This document shows positions 18,294-27,990 of a stretch of 64,000 nt of DNA, one piece after another; position 1 is the first letter of the stretch, and the number at the start of each line of letters is the position of its first letter. A model generated the notes under the pieces. The model worked only from the letters and a program-made list of their open reading frames with translations, was not told the DNA's origin and did no database searches. Made by a program: the position numbers and the translations under genes. The stretch is from Bin52 sp965213935 (lineage in GTDB: Bacteria; Pseudomonadota; Alphaproteobacteria; Thalassobaculales; Thalassobaculaceae), in the NCBI GenBank assembly GCA_965213935.1, contig CBDCAO010000008.1, positions 53,005-117,004 of the forward strand, given 5' to 3'.

Positions 18294-20321
18294 TCAGATC
18301 GCGACGCCCGGCCCGTTGCCGGGCGCCCGGACGTCCTTCGGCCCGCCTTCGCGGTCTTCCGGTGCGCCGGCCGCGGCCTCTCCGGCTCGCGCCGGCGCAT
18401 CCCCTGCCTCGCCCGGCAGCGGCACAGGCGCGTCGTCCCTCGCCGGTGACGGGTCTTCCGGCTCCGCGCCCGCCTCCTCCGGCAGCGCCGGGAGTGCGAT
18501 GTCGGCGTCCTCCGGAACCGCCGATGCCGCCCCGGCAAGTCCCGCGGCGCCACGCGCGTCCGGCGGTTCGTCCCGTCCGTCGTCGCGCGGCACGAACCGC
18601 TCGGCGGCTTTCGGCCGGGAGACGTAATTGAGGCGGATGGAGGCGACCGGGAAGGGGCCGGGGAACTTGAGATAGCCTTCCAGGTTGGCGAGCCGCATGA
18701 TCTCGGAGGGGAGCGCCAGCGCCCTGAGCTCGCGCCGCGGCGTCAGGCTCACGCCGTCGCGGATGGTGTTGGCGCCGTAGGAGAAGCCCTCGGTCACCTC
18801 CTCGATTTCGCTGCGCCCGAGACTGTCCGCCGACCACTGCGCGGTATCCCGGTCGGGCGCGGCCAGCACCACGCGGGTGCCGCAGAGGCCCGAGATGGTC
18901 TCCGCGCCGTTGCGCCCGTAGAGGTCGCGGAGCGCCGAGGCCACCTGCACGCCGAGCACGAAGCAGCCGCCGAACTGGCGGCTCTCGGCAAGGCCGGGCT
19001 GGAGCGACGGCACCTGGTGCAGCGTCGGCAGCTCGTCCAGGATCACCCAGATGCGCCGCCCGTCGTCCTGCGCCAATGACAGCATGGCGTTGACCGCGAT
19101 CTCCAGCCAGGTCGAGATCAGCCCCCTCAGGCTGGCATGCTGGTCGCCCCTGGAGGTCAGGAACAGGAAGCCCTGCCGGTCCTCCTGGCCGATCCATTCC
19201 CGGATCGAGAACGGCTCGCCCTCGTCGGGCAGGAATTCGAAGGCGGCGAGATTGGCGGTCAGCATGGCGCGCACCGAGAGCGCGGTCTTCGGGTTCTCGG
19301 GATCGACGATCGACTGCGCCACCGTGCCTTCCATGGCCTGGGCCAGCGCGGTGAGATCGGTCTTCAGCAGGTGGTCGACCAGGACCTTGTTGTCCGTGAC
19401 GCCCTTGTCCCGCAGCACGCCGGCGCCGTTGGCGAAGAGCTGGCGGGCGGCGGTCACCCAGAACGGGTCCACCGTGTCCTTCTGCTGCGGGATGAGGGCA
19501 GCGGCCATCATGTCGAAGTCGCGCGGGTTGCGGGCCTCCAGGAACGGCGACCAGCGCGGCGCACGGGCATCGAGCGGGTTCATCAGCACGTCGCGGGCGG
19601 GATCGAAGAAGGTCGCGGTGTAGGAGCCCATCTTGTCGTAGAGGACGCAGCGCTCGCCGCGCGCGCGGATCTGGGCCACCAGGTCGGAGATCAGCACCGT
19701 CTTGCCCGACCCCGTGGTGCCCGAGACGATGGTGTGCTGGGTCTCGGTGCGCTCCGGATACGGGATGCCGGCGATGGAATAGGGGCGTAGCCGCCTGCCG
19801 CCCGGAAGGCGCGCCAGGAACCGCTCATGCGGCGATTGCAGCCGCCGCCGGAGCTCTCCGGCGGTGACCATCTCGGCGCCCCGGATGCGCTTCTGGCGCC
19901 CGAGCTGCACGCCGCGATACCAGAACACCACGAGGAACAGCCCGATCAGGCCGCCTCCCGCCACCAGGCCCAGCCCGGCGCTCGCGAACATCTCGTCCCT
20001 GATCCGCTCGCGCGCCTCGCGGGCCGGCACGGAGGCTGCGATGTCGCGGATGCGCAGCACACGCCGCGTGCCGTCCTCGAAGCGGATTTCCTGGCCGGAA
20101 TCGGGGTCGTAGCCGAGGACAAGCTTCACCTCTGCAAGCGAGACCATGCCGGCGGCGTACCACTCCGCGCCCGTGGTGCGCTCCCACAGCGTCCAGGCCG
20201 GCACCGCCACGGTCGTGAAGGCCGCGAACAGCATGGCCGCCCGGAAGAGCTGGCCCCACATCCGGAGGCCGTGAAAGACGGTCTGGCCGCCCCGGAGCGT
20301 GCTGCCGCCGATACCGTGCAT
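18294..20321 (-). CDS. traD: Type IV coupling protein TraD/VirD4-like
   Basis: 675 residues. Two N-terminal membrane spans (about 28-48 and 108-128) are followed by a RecA-like ATPase: Walker A GTTGSGKTVLISDL near 200 and Walker B RRIWVILDELPTLH near 425. The Pro- and acid-rich tail (residues 600-675) is probably flexible. It forms the hexameric pump linking the relaxosome to the secretion channel. It lies directly upstream of the relaxase gene with a 1-base gap. A divergent small membrane protein gene starts 118 bases beyond its start. Confidence 0.95.
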   Translation of the reverse strand: MHGIGGSTLRGGQTVFHGLRMWGQLFRAAMLFAAFTTVAVPAWTLWERTTGAEWYAAGMVSLAEVKLVLGYDPDSGQEIRFEDGTRRVLRIRDIAASVPAREARERIRDEMFASAGLGLVAGGGLIGLFLVVFWYRGVQLGRQKRIRGAEMVTAGELRRRLQSPHERFLARLPGGRRLRPYSIAGIPYPERTETQHTIVSGTTGSGKTVLISDLVAQIRARGERCVLYDKMGSYTATFFDPARDVLMNPLDARAPRWSPFLEARNPRDFDMMAAALIPQQKDTVDPFWVTAARQLFANGAGVLRDKGVTDNKVLVDHLLKTDLTALAQAMEGTVAQSIVDPENPKTALSVRAMLTANLAAFEFLPDEGEPFSIREWIGQEDRQGFLFLTSRGDQHASLRGLISTWLEIAVNAMLSLAQDDGRRIWVILDELPTLHQVPSLQPGLAESRQFGGCFVLGVQVASALRDLYGRNGAETISGLCGTRVVLAAPDRDTAQWSADSLGRSEIEEVTEGFSYGANTIRDGVSLTPRRELRALALPSEIMRLANLEGYLKFPGPFPVASIRLNYVSRPKAAERFVPRDDGRDEPPDARGAAGLAGAASAVPEDADIALPALPEEAGAEPEDPSPARDDAPVPLPGEAGDAPARAGEAAAGAPEDREGGPKDVRAPGNGPGVAI

Positions 20322-20439
20322 GCGCGTTCTCCCTCAAGTTGCGTGGATCTCCACCCGGAGGCAGCGGCCGGCAGGGGCCGGGTCGAAGGAGGCCGGGCGG
20401 AGATTCCCTTTCGCCCTTCCGGCGGTATGATCGGGGGAC

Positions 20440-20790
20440 ATGGACATGACACAGACATTCGAGGAACGGGGCGCTTCCGCTCCGACGCCCGCCGAGCGCG
20501 CCGTCGTGCTGGGCGGCTTCGCCCTCGCGGCGCTCGCCACCGCATGGTCCGCCGCCACCGGCGCCGGCATCGAGACGGTGGCCGCCGCGTGGCTCGCCGC
20601 CGGCGCCTGGGCTTTCGTGTCTTCGCTGACGCTCGCGCTGCGGCGCGGCCTCCGCGACCGCGACTGGTCCGCCTTCCGCCGCTGCGGGCTGCCCGAACAC
20701 AACGACACATTGGATTGGAGCCTGAAGAGCGGGGCGTATGTCGACATGGCGATTGCCGAGGAGCACGAACGCCTGATGCGCGGCGACTGA
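20440..20790 (+). CDS. Small two-span membrane protein
   Basis: 116 residues on the opposite strand to the surrounding tra genes. Residues 20-40 (VVLGGFALAALATAW) and 44-66 (IETVAAAWLAAGAWAFVSSL) are hydrophobic and would form a membrane hairpin; the C-terminus is soluble with a basic patch (RRGLRDRDWSAFRRCGL). No known family. Its insertion between traG and traD, facing the other way, is where entry- or surface-exclusion genes can sit in F-like systems; that role is speculative. Confidence 0.6.
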   Translation: MDMTQTFEERGASAPTPAERAVVLGGFALAALATAWSAATGAGIETVAAAWLAAGAWAFVSSLTLALRRGLRDRDWSAFRRCGLPEHNDTLDWSLKSGAYVDMAIAEEHERLMRGD

Positions 20791-20813
20791 AGCCGGGGAT
20801 TTCCGCTTCGGGG

Positions 20814-23729
20814 TCACGGCGAGGAGTCCCCCCAGCCCTTCTCGTCCTGCCGCCGCCCGGTCCCCGCTTCTCCGGGCGCGCCGTCCGGCGAAGCGTTCCT
20901 GGCCGAGCCGAACAGCTTGCCCGCCAGCCAGTCGCCCACCACCGGCAGGTTTTCCGTGGCGTGCCGCTCGAACGGCTTGTTCGTCTCGACGGCAACGCCC
21001 GCGCGGCCCTCGGCGGTTTCCTGTCCGGTCACCGTCTGCCGCGCCTCGCGCGCCGTGCCCTTCATGACCATTTCCGTCTTCGTCTCGACCCGCCCGGTCC
21101 GCGCCGCCGCCTCCGTGCCGCCGGGCGCAGGCGCCCCCGCCGCAGCCGCCCGGTCGCGCACACCTGCCGACCAGCCGGCATGGGCCGCCGCAGTCTCGCC
21201 GACATAGGCCTCCCGCAACTTCCCCGTCGCGCCCTCGTATTCCGCGGCCCCGCCCACCGACGCCGGATCCGGTCCCGCGGTCGCGGGGACCTTCTCGGCG
21301 ACGAAGGCGTCGGCATATTCCCGGAGCTGCTCGGCGTCCTCCACGGTCTGCGGCTGGATCAGGCGCAGCGCTCCGGCCTCTCCGATGGGCCGCCCGTCCG
21401 TGCCTTCCCGTTCCGACAGCCAGGCGAAGAAGGGCTGGCTCAGATCGCGCTCGACCGCCCGCACGTTCGATCTTGCCTGCGATGCGTGCTCCGACCAGCT
21501 CTCGGCTTCCTGGCGCGACAGCGAGGCCCGCTCCTGAAAGCTGCGCATCCGGGTGAGGTTGGCCGACAGGCTCTCGTCGAGGCCCGCCATCTCGCTGTCG
21601 CCGGTCTGTGCGGAATATCTTCTCGACGCCTCCGAGACCTGCGACCAGCTCTCGGTGACGCCGTGCTGGCGGTCGTACTCCTTCACGCGGTTCCAGGCGT
21701 CGGACTCGACGGTCTGGCCGCGCCACATCACCGAGCCGTCCGCCCTGGCCTTGACGAGGAAGTCCCAGCCGCCGCCGACGCTCGCCTGGCCGGTCAGCAC
21801 CGCCGCCTGGTTCTTCGTGATCCCGGCGATCTCCGACAGCTTCTCGACATGGGAGTCGAGCTGCTGCGCCTGGCTCGATTCGCTTTCCGTGACGCCGCGT
21901 GCGAACGCCGTGCCGGTGGAGACGTCATGGGAATAGCGCTCGATCAGCCCCGTCGCGTCGGTCACCGCGGCGTTGCGCGCCTGGCCCGCCTCGGCCGACC
22001 AGTGGCGCGAGAGGGACCGCGAATGCTCGGCGCGCTGCTCGAACCGGGTTGCCAGGGACTCCGACAGCTTGATGCCGGCCGCCGGTATCCGGCTGGTCGC
22101 GGCGCCGGCGTCCGCCACCACCGTCCCGTCGCCGGTCACCGTCATGCCCGCCCCCGCCGGGGCGTAGCCGGTGTAGCGGTCGGTGTCGACATGGGCCGAG
22201 GTGCGGATCTGGCGGCCCTCCAGGGTCGCGAACCGGTGCGTGTCGTAACCGGTGTTGGCAAGGCTGAGGTTGCCCGTCGTGCCCTCATGCGCGGCCGAGG
22301 ATGCGGCGTCCTGGCCGACCGCCAGCACCGAGGTCGCGAGCACGGTCGCCTTGGAGAGGCCGTAGGCGAGCGCCGCCGCAAGGAACGGCACAGACATCGA
22401 CAGATACCCGCTCATCACCGCCACATCGGAGGCGACGGCCCTGATCCCGGCCTGGGCGACCAGCGAGATGCCGATATCGCCCCCCGGCATCAGCGCGGCG
22501 GCCTGCATGCGCTCGGCCGCCTCGCCCATGCTGATCCGGTGCAGCACGGCGTAGAGCGGCCCCCAGGACTGGAGCCAGATCAGCCCGGTGACGTAGGACC
22601 GGAAGATCGGCAGCCCCGCCGGGGTCAGCATCAGCAGCACCGCCATCGGGAACGCCCCGACATAGAGGCACTCGAACACGATCCTCAAGAGCGGCACCCA
22701 GGTCTCGGCCTGCCTGCCGATCGCCCGGTAGGCGGAGACGGTCTGGGCCTCGGCGCGGGCTTCCGTGTAGGCCCGGAGCGCGGCGGCATTGCCGGCCTCG
22801 GCCGCCCATTGCTCGCCGGCGTCGTGGACGGCGTTGAGCACCATCTGCTGGCGCATGATCTCGCCCGCCGAGCGCGACGCGCCGATGAGGAAGTCGTGGG
22901 CGGCGGGGAGCGCCGCGAGCAACTCGGCCCTGGCAAGCGCCTCGGTCCTGGCGTCCGGGAAGATTCGGCGCCCGAACACGGTGCCGGCACGCTGTATCTC
23001 CGCATTCCACTGCCCGTTCAGCCGCCCCGCCGCATCCCGGCAGGTGACGATCTGGCGGTCGATCGGCGTCGCTCCCGTGCCGGTCGCGCCCTGCCGCGTG
23101 GCGAACTCGACCATGCGCGCGGGCGAGGCCCCCGCCGACGGCGAGCCCGCCGCCGTCACCAGCGACCAGATATCGGTGCTCTCACGCAGGTCGTCGGCGG
23201 AGATATGCCCCAGCAGCAGGGCGGTGAACACGCATTGCCTCGCATAATTGCGCACGTTGCGCGCGAACACCGTGTCGGTGATCTCGAGCCGGGTCGCCTT
23301 GGCCGCGAGCCTGGCCCCGAATATCAGCCCGTGGCGCTGGTACTGGAGGTCGTTCGGCAGCGTGAACGCCTGCTCGGTGAGCCGCGTCAGCCCGTCGCCC
23401 ACCTGGCTCGTCAGCGAGGCGAACAGCGCGAGGCCGATCGGCACGTTCGCCACCACGGCGGGCGCCAGCGTCGGATCCAACCGGTCCACCACCCGCACCG
23501 TCGCCTTGGGCACGATCATCGCGCCCCAGACAGTGACGAACAGCAGGATCCACTTGGCGTTGTCCTTCCACGAGCCGCCGAAGGCGGTGCGGAAGAGGAT
23601 CCAGGCGAGCCCGGCGACGCCGGCGAGCTGGGCGAGCGTGATGTAGGCGCCGCCGGAGGTGATCGCCGCGACGGCGTTCAGAAGATCGACGAGGTAGGTC
23701 CCGCCGCCAAGGGTGAAGAGCTCGTACAT
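20814..23729 (-). CDS. traG: F-type mating-pair stabilisation protein TraG
   Basis: 971 residues, close to F TraG (938). The N-terminal half has several membrane segments (LAQLAGVAGLAWILF, AKWILLFVTVWGAMIV, FPMAVLLMLTPAGLPIF, VPFLAAALAYGLSKATVL), and MYELFTLGGGTYLVDLLNAV is the usual TraG start. The C-terminal half is a long Gln-, Ser- and Ala-rich helical region (coiled coil) expected in the periplasm or donated to the recipient. It acts in pilus assembly and in stabilising mating pairs. It is the last of the contiguous T4SS structural genes. Confidence 0.93.
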   Translation of the reverse strand: MYELFTLGGGTYLVDLLNAVAAITSGGAYITLAQLAGVAGLAWILFRTAFGGSWKDNAKWILLFVTVWGAMIVPKATVRVVDRLDPTLAPAVVANVPIGLALFASLTSQVGDGLTRLTEQAFTLPNDLQYQRHGLIFGARLAAKATRLEITDTVFARNVRNYARQCVFTALLLGHISADDLRESTDIWSLVTAAGSPSAGASPARMVEFATRQGATGTGATPIDRQIVTCRDAAGRLNGQWNAEIQRAGTVFGRRIFPDARTEALARAELLAALPAAHDFLIGASRSAGEIMRQQMVLNAVHDAGEQWAAEAGNAAALRAYTEARAEAQTVSAYRAIGRQAETWVPLLRIVFECLYVGAFPMAVLLMLTPAGLPIFRSYVTGLIWLQSWGPLYAVLHRISMGEAAERMQAAALMPGGDIGISLVAQAGIRAVASDVAVMSGYLSMSVPFLAAALAYGLSKATVLATSVLAVGQDAASSAAHEGTTGNLSLANTGYDTHRFATLEGRQIRTSAHVDTDRYTGYAPAGAGMTVTGDGTVVADAGAATSRIPAAGIKLSESLATRFEQRAEHSRSLSRHWSAEAGQARNAAVTDATGLIERYSHDVSTGTAFARGVTESESSQAQQLDSHVEKLSEIAGITKNQAAVLTGQASVGGGWDFLVKARADGSVMWRGQTVESDAWNRVKEYDRQHGVTESWSQVSEASRRYSAQTGDSEMAGLDESLSANLTRMRSFQERASLSRQEAESWSEHASQARSNVRAVERDLSQPFFAWLSEREGTDGRPIGEAGALRLIQPQTVEDAEQLREYADAFVAEKVPATAGPDPASVGGAAEYEGATGKLREAYVGETAAAHAGWSAGVRDRAAAAGAPAPGGTEAAARTGRVETKTEMVMKGTAREARQTVTGQETAEGRAGVAVETNKPFERHATENLPVVGDWLAGKLFGSARNASPDGAPGEAGTGRRQDEKGWGDSSP

Positions 23730-23811
23730 TATCTATAGGGGTCTGCCACCACCCGAACGCGGACGCGGGTGGTGGCCTCCTCGGGATAAAGGGTCGGGCG
23801 TATCGAAGCCA

Positions 23812-25239
23812 TCACCGCGACCCGGCCCCGGCGCCGCCGCGGGCGAAGGCGAGCGCCGCACGCAGATCGGCGCTGAGCGCACCGGCGAGCTCGGTCTCGA
23901 TCAGGCGGAGCTTCTCGACCACGGCGAGCGCCGTGTTGAGCCGCTGGAGGCCCTGGTGGCGATGCCTTGCGAGCGCGACGCGATTGGACCGCAGCCCTTC
24001 CCGCCAGCGCTGCAATTGCTCGCCGTCGGCGATGTCGAGCGTGCCGGCGCGTTCCTCGACCGCGCGGTGGAGGTCGGTAATCCAGACCTGCATCACGTCG
24101 AGCGCCACGGCCTCGGCGAGCGCGTCCATTTCCTGGTCGATGACGGCGCCCCGGTAGGCCGCCGCCGCGTTGGCGACCCGGTAGACCGGCAGCGTGGTGA
24201 GGTTGACCAGCCCCAATGCCGGGGCCGGCGGGGCGGTGTCGGTCCTGACCGCATCGACCAGATCGCGCAGCAGCTCCGCGACGCGCGCCCGGAAGCCGCG
24301 GTCGGCGGGGATGGTGACCGTGCCGAGGGTGGGGTTGAGACAGGCGGCGGGCGTGTCGCAGCGGTAGACCGGCAGCGCCCCGCCGCCCTCCATCAGGGTC
24401 TCGGTGACCCGGCGGTCGAGGGCGAGCGGCTCCAGGATGCGGACGCGGGGTCCGGAGGTATCTCCGTCCGAGACGGGCGACGTCACGATCAGCGTGCCGG
24501 TGACCGCCATCGCGAACTCGGCAAGCTGCGTGTCGCCGGCAAGGAAGGACGACGCCCGGATCGCCTTCCAGGCATAGTTGACGTTGACCGGCACCTGGTC
24601 GGCCATGGCGCCCGAGGCGCTGGCGAGCGTCGAGTTGCGCTTGCCGTCCGCCCCGCAGCCATGCTTCGCGGCGGCATAGTCGGAGAAGATGCCCTGGCTG
24701 GTGCCGATGGCGGCACAGATCGACGCGCTCGCGCGGTCGTTCTTCGACCAGAGCGCGCCGACCAGCGCCTGGGCGGTCTCGCAGCTGTTGAGGTTCTGGC
24801 TGTTGACCCATTGCGCCAGCGCCCGGAGCTTGGCCATGGTCTCGGCGATCACCGGCGAGATGGTCTCCAGCGCCAGCTCGAAGGCGAAGCCGGCGGCGTT
24901 CTGGGCGACGGCCCGCCCGAAGGCGATCAATTGATCGCTGTTGATGAACGAGAACGCCCCGGCGAAGGCGTCGATGCCGCCGCAGCCGGCCCGGAAGGAG
25001 GGCAGGTTGACGGTCGCGATCTGCTCGGAGCGCACCGGGGAGCGCAGATAGAGGTTGCCGAGCGTCCAGTGGCCGGACGCCTGGCCCTGGAACGCTGTCG
25101 GCCCGGTGGTGTTGACCGCCGCGCCCTGCCAGAAGCGCCCCATCTCCGAGAGCACGTCGGCCTGTGCCGGCGCCGCGCCCAGGGCGACGGTGGCCGCCAG
25201 CCCGGCCCCGGCTGCGACCTTCTTCAACTCAGTAATCAT
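23812..25239 (-). CDS. traH: F-type pilus assembly protein TraH
   Basis: 475 residues from MITELKKVAAGAGLAATVAL, a clear signal peptide ending near AQA; the earlier in-frame ATG gives Pro/Ser-rich noise. Family landmarks are GRFWQGAAVNTTGPTAFQGQ, GHWTLGNLYLRSP, FRAGCGGIDAFAGAFSFI and the Cys-containing LNSCETAQALVG. TraH is a periplasmic or outer-membrane-associated factor for pilus extension, working with TraF. Its start overlaps the traF end by 11 bases, consistent with coupling. Confidence 0.94.
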   Translation of the reverse strand: MITELKKVAAGAGLAATVALGAAPAQADVLSEMGRFWQGAAVNTTGPTAFQGQASGHWTLGNLYLRSPVRSEQIATVNLPSFRAGCGGIDAFAGAFSFINSDQLIAFGRAVAQNAAGFAFELALETISPVIAETMAKLRALAQWVNSQNLNSCETAQALVGALWSKNDRASASICAAIGTSQGIFSDYAAAKHGCGADGKRNSTLASASGAMADQVPVNVNYAWKAIRASSFLAGDTQLAEFAMAVTGTLIVTSPVSDGDTSGPRVRILEPLALDRRVTETLMEGGGALPVYRCDTPAACLNPTLGTVTIPADRGFRARVAELLRDLVDAVRTDTAPPAPALGLVNLTTLPVYRVANAAAAYRGAVIDQEMDALAEAVALDVMQVWITDLHRAVEERAGTLDIADGEQLQRWREGLRSNRVALARHRHQGLQRLNTALAVVEKLRLIETELAGALSADLRAALAFARGGAGAGSR

Positions 25240-26068
25240 GTCCGGGCTCCAGGGCGGTGAGGGCGAAGATGCGCTCGGCCATCTCATCCTCGGCCATCAC
25301 GCCGAAGCCGACGGGGATGACCCGTTTCGTCCGCGCGTCGAACAGCACGAGCGCCGGGACCGGCGAATCGCCGAGACCGAGCCGGGCGGCGCGCCCGTTG
25401 TCCGCCACCGCCTCGGGCCAGCCCTCCAGCGCCTCGCCGCTGAGCGAGACGGCGAGCACGTCGAGGCCGTGGCGCTGGGCGAAAGCGCGCAAGAGCGGGC
25501 CGAAGACCTTGCAGCCCGCGCAGCCGGCGTGGCCGAGATAGATCAGCCCGTAGCGCTCGCCGAGCCGGGCCAGCGCGGCATCGCGGGCCTGCCTGCGCCC
25601 GTCGGACCAGACCTGCTTGGCGAGTGCGCCCACCGGGCGCTTCAGCGTGTAGTCGAGCTCCGGCGTCGCCCACACCGTGCGCCGGAAGGCGTCGGAGAAG
25701 GCGGCGGCGCGTTGCAATGTTTCCTGCTGGAGGCGCAGATAGGCGGTCACGTTCTCCCGGGTCGGATCGAGGATCGCTTCCGCGCGCGCCGCCTCCAGCG
25801 CCTTGCGCATCGCCGCGATCCGTTCCGTCGCCGATTGCCCGGCGACGGCGGGAGGGAGTGCGGGCGCCGGGGCGGGTTCGACCCGTTCCGGTTCTTCCGC
25901 CCGGTCGCAGTAGAAGTGCCAGCCGAGCGACGCGCCCGAAGCCGGAGCCGATCCGGGATCGCCGCACCAGGACCGCCATTCTCCGGCACGAGTGTCCGTG
26001 GCCGTCGCGGGCCCGGCCAGGACCGCCCAGACGCCCACCGCCGCGAGGATGTATTTCGGGGCGGTCAT
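25229..26068 (-). CDS. traF: F-type pilus assembly protein TraF (thioredoxin-like)
   Basis: 279 residues with a signal peptide (residues 1-24). The N-terminal WHFYCD and a helical middle lead to a thioredoxin fold with LIYLGHAGCAGCKVFGPLLR, a CAGC active site near residue 181. Many F-type TraF proteins lack the CxxC, so an active oxidoreductase is possible here. It likely assists disulfide formation in TraH, TraU and TraN. It sits between traN and traH in the operon. Confidence 0.93.
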   Translation of the reverse strand: MTAPKYILAAVGVWAVLAGPATATDTRAGEWRSWCGDPGSAPASGASLGWHFYCDRAEEPERVEPAPAPALPPAVAGQSATERIAAMRKALEAARAEAILDPTRENVTAYLRLQQETLQRAAAFSDAFRRTVWATPELDYTLKRPVGALAKQVWSDGRRQARDAALARLGERYGLIYLGHAGCAGCKVFGPLLRAFAQRHGLDVLAVSLSGEALEGWPEAVADNGRAARLGLGDSPVPALVLFDARTKRVIPVGFGVMAEDEMAERIFALTALEPGHDY

Positions 26069-26069
26069 C

Positions 26070-27191
26070 TCACTGGCCCCGGCTGTAGAACTCGCGGATG
26101 CGGGTGCGCATCGCCGTGCCGGTATCGCCGGAGTCGGGCAGCGACACCGAGGGCTCGCGCGAGCCGTCCATCAGGTCTTCCGTAAACTCGGACAGGTCGA
26201 GCGCGGCGAAGTCGATCGACTCGACCTCGGCCACGCTGAAGCCCCGGCAGCTCGACCAGCCGATGCCGAGCTGCGGCCGCGCCTGCTGGTGCAGGATGCG
26301 CCCGAGCTTGGAGCCGAACACGCACCAGGCCCGCGAGCGGCGGATGCAGACGCCGAAGACGCGCCTGGAGCAGTATTTGCCGAGATAGTGGGTGTTGCCG
26401 GCATTGCGCTCTTTCGCCAGCTCCCGCTCCGAAGCCGAGCAGTTGGCGAGACCGACCAGGGCGCCCGAGTTCTTGCAGCAATTCGCGAGGCCGCCGAAAT
26501 GGATGTGGCAGGCGCGCTTTTCGCCGGTGAAGATGCGCAGACTGTCGCGGTCGAACTCCTCGCCGCCCATTTCGACCGCCATGTTGAGCCGGGTGGTCGC
26601 CTCGACGAAGCCGGTATTGGCCTGCGGCTCGGTGCTCTCGCAGCCGGCGCCGACGCACCAGCGCACCGAGCCGCAGGCCCCGCCGCGCTCCGCGTCCGGC
26701 AGGCCCGCGCCGCACTCGGCGACGCTGCCCGAGGCGAGGCCGTCCGCGCCATGGGCGGGAGCCTGCGGATCGGCCGCCACCGCCTTGCCGCGCGCAACGC
26801 CGGGATCGGTGACTGTCACCGTGACATCGGGCCGGACCGTCACGCCCTCGATGACGCTGCGCCCGGCCTGTCCACCGGCATCGTCGGGATCGGCGAGCCT
26901 TGCCCGACCTTCGGTCTCCAGCGCATCCGCGCCGATATTCCGCTCCGGGACATTGGTGCCGGCATAGCCCGGCACGGTCGCGGCCTTCGCGGCGTCGCGT
27001 GCGATGGCGCCGGCGGTCGCCGTGCCCGCTTGCCCGATGGCGTGGGCTGCCGCCTTCGGGTCGCCTGCGTGTGCAGCGCCGCCGAAGACGATCCAGAGCA
27101 GGAAGCAGCACACCGCCGCCAGGAGCGTCCAGCCGAACAGGCGGGCCGCAAGCGGCGCCGGCGCTCCGCGGAATATCCGCCGCCCGGTCAT
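26070..27191 (-). CDS. traN: F-type mating-pair stabilisation protein TraN
   Basis: 373 residues from MTGRRIFRGAPAPL; the start is fixed by overlap with the trbC end. A membrane or signal segment (residues 18-45) precedes a variable linker. The C-terminal half is Cys-rich and typical of TraN: ACHIHFGGLANCCKNSG, KYCSRRVFGVCIRRSRAWCV and LGIGWSSCRGFSVAEVESI. TraN is the outer-membrane protein that contacts the recipient surface; the form here is shorter than F TraN (602 aa), so its receptor-binding tip may be reduced. Confidence 0.92.
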   Translation of the reverse strand: MTGRRIFRGAPAPLAARLFGWTLLAAVCCFLLWIVFGGAAHAGDPKAAAHAIGQAGTATAGAIARDAAKAATVPGYAGTNVPERNIGADALETEGRARLADPDDAGGQAGRSVIEGVTVRPDVTVTVTDPGVARGKAVAADPQAPAHGADGLASGSVAECGAGLPDAERGGACGSVRWCVGAGCESTEPQANTGFVEATTRLNMAVEMGGEEFDRDSLRIFTGEKRACHIHFGGLANCCKNSGALVGLANCSASERELAKERNAGNTHYLGKYCSRRVFGVCIRRSRAWCVFGSKLGRILHQQARPQLGIGWSSCRGFSVAEVESIDFAALDLSEFTEDLMDGSREPSVSLPDSGDTGTAMRTRIREFYSRGQ

Positions 27192-27946
27192 CGTCCGTCT
27201 CCCGTCATGCGTTCCAGATGCGCCTTCGCGACCTCGCGCCCGGCCTCGCCCTCGGCGGCGACAGCCTCCAGCGCGGCGACGAGGCCGATATTGCCGGCGA
27301 CGAGGTCGTGCGGCGGGGCCGGATCGCTCGAACAGCCCCGGCTCTCGCAGGCCGGCACGCCGCCGGGCACGACGACCACCGCAGGCACCCGCTCGATGCC
27401 GAACAGGCGGAAGAGGCGCGGGTCGATGGCGACGCCGGCCTCCGCGCCGCCGAGCCGTTCGCCGATCCGCTTCGCGGTTTCTGGCAGGCCGCCTTCGCCG
27501 ACGCCGCGCAGCACCAGCGGTGCACCCGTCCGGGCCGCCTCGTGCGCCCATTGCCGCCAGCTTGCGGCCGGCACCGAGAGGCTGGTGAAGATGAGGATTT
27601 CCGCGGTGCCGGAACGGGGCCCCGCAAGTTCACCGGCATGGCGTTCGGCCGGAAGGGGCGCGGTCGATCCGGGGCCTGTCCCGGACCCCGGTCCGGGAAC
27701 CGTCTGCCGTGCGGTCTTGCCGGCGCGTTCGAGCGCGCCGTCGATGATCGAGCGGCTCCACCTGCCCAGCGAGTCTCCGTCATTGCCGCCCGCCTTGCGC
27801 AGCACCTCCTCGACCAGCCGGGCCGCGTCGGGATCGGGATCCGCGGCGCGCGGCATCTCCTCCGCCCGCGGCGTCCCGGACCAGCCCGCCGCCAGCAGCA
27901 ATGCGGTCAGGAACAGGACTGTCGGGGCTTGTCGGAAACGGCGCAT
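27188..27946 (-). CDS. trbC: F-type pilus assembly protein TrbC
   Basis: 252 residues from MRRFRQAPTVLFLTALLLAA, a clean signal peptide with AGGA upstream. An ATG at 27994 overlaps traU by ATGA but would put an acidic stretch before the signal peptide, so it is less likely. Residues 120-150 (AEILIFTSLSVPAASWRQWA) and FGIERVPAVVVVPGG are the thioredoxin-like TrbC core. TrbC is a periplasmic protein needed for F-pilus assembly and in F is a relative of TraW. Confidence 0.92.
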   Translation of the reverse strand: MRRFRQAPTVLFLTALLLAAGWSGTPRAEEMPRAADPDPDAARLVEEVLRKAGGNDGDSLGRWSRSIIDGALERAGKTARQTVPGPGSGTGPGSTAPLPAERHAGELAGPRSGTAEILIFTSLSVPAASWRQWAHEAARTGAPLVLRGVGEGGLPETAKRIGERLGGAEAGVAIDPRLFRLFGIERVPAVVVVPGGVPACESRGCSSDPAPPHDLVAGNIGLVAALEAVAAEGEAGREVAKAHLERMTGDGR

Positions 27947-27990
27947 CGAACTATCCTCGTCGTGCAAATTATCTTTGTGTTTCAACGGGT

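Noticed and set aside
19827..23738. 1303-residue open frame antisense to traD and traG
   Set aside because: Opposes well-identified T4SS genes; the translation is compositional noise.
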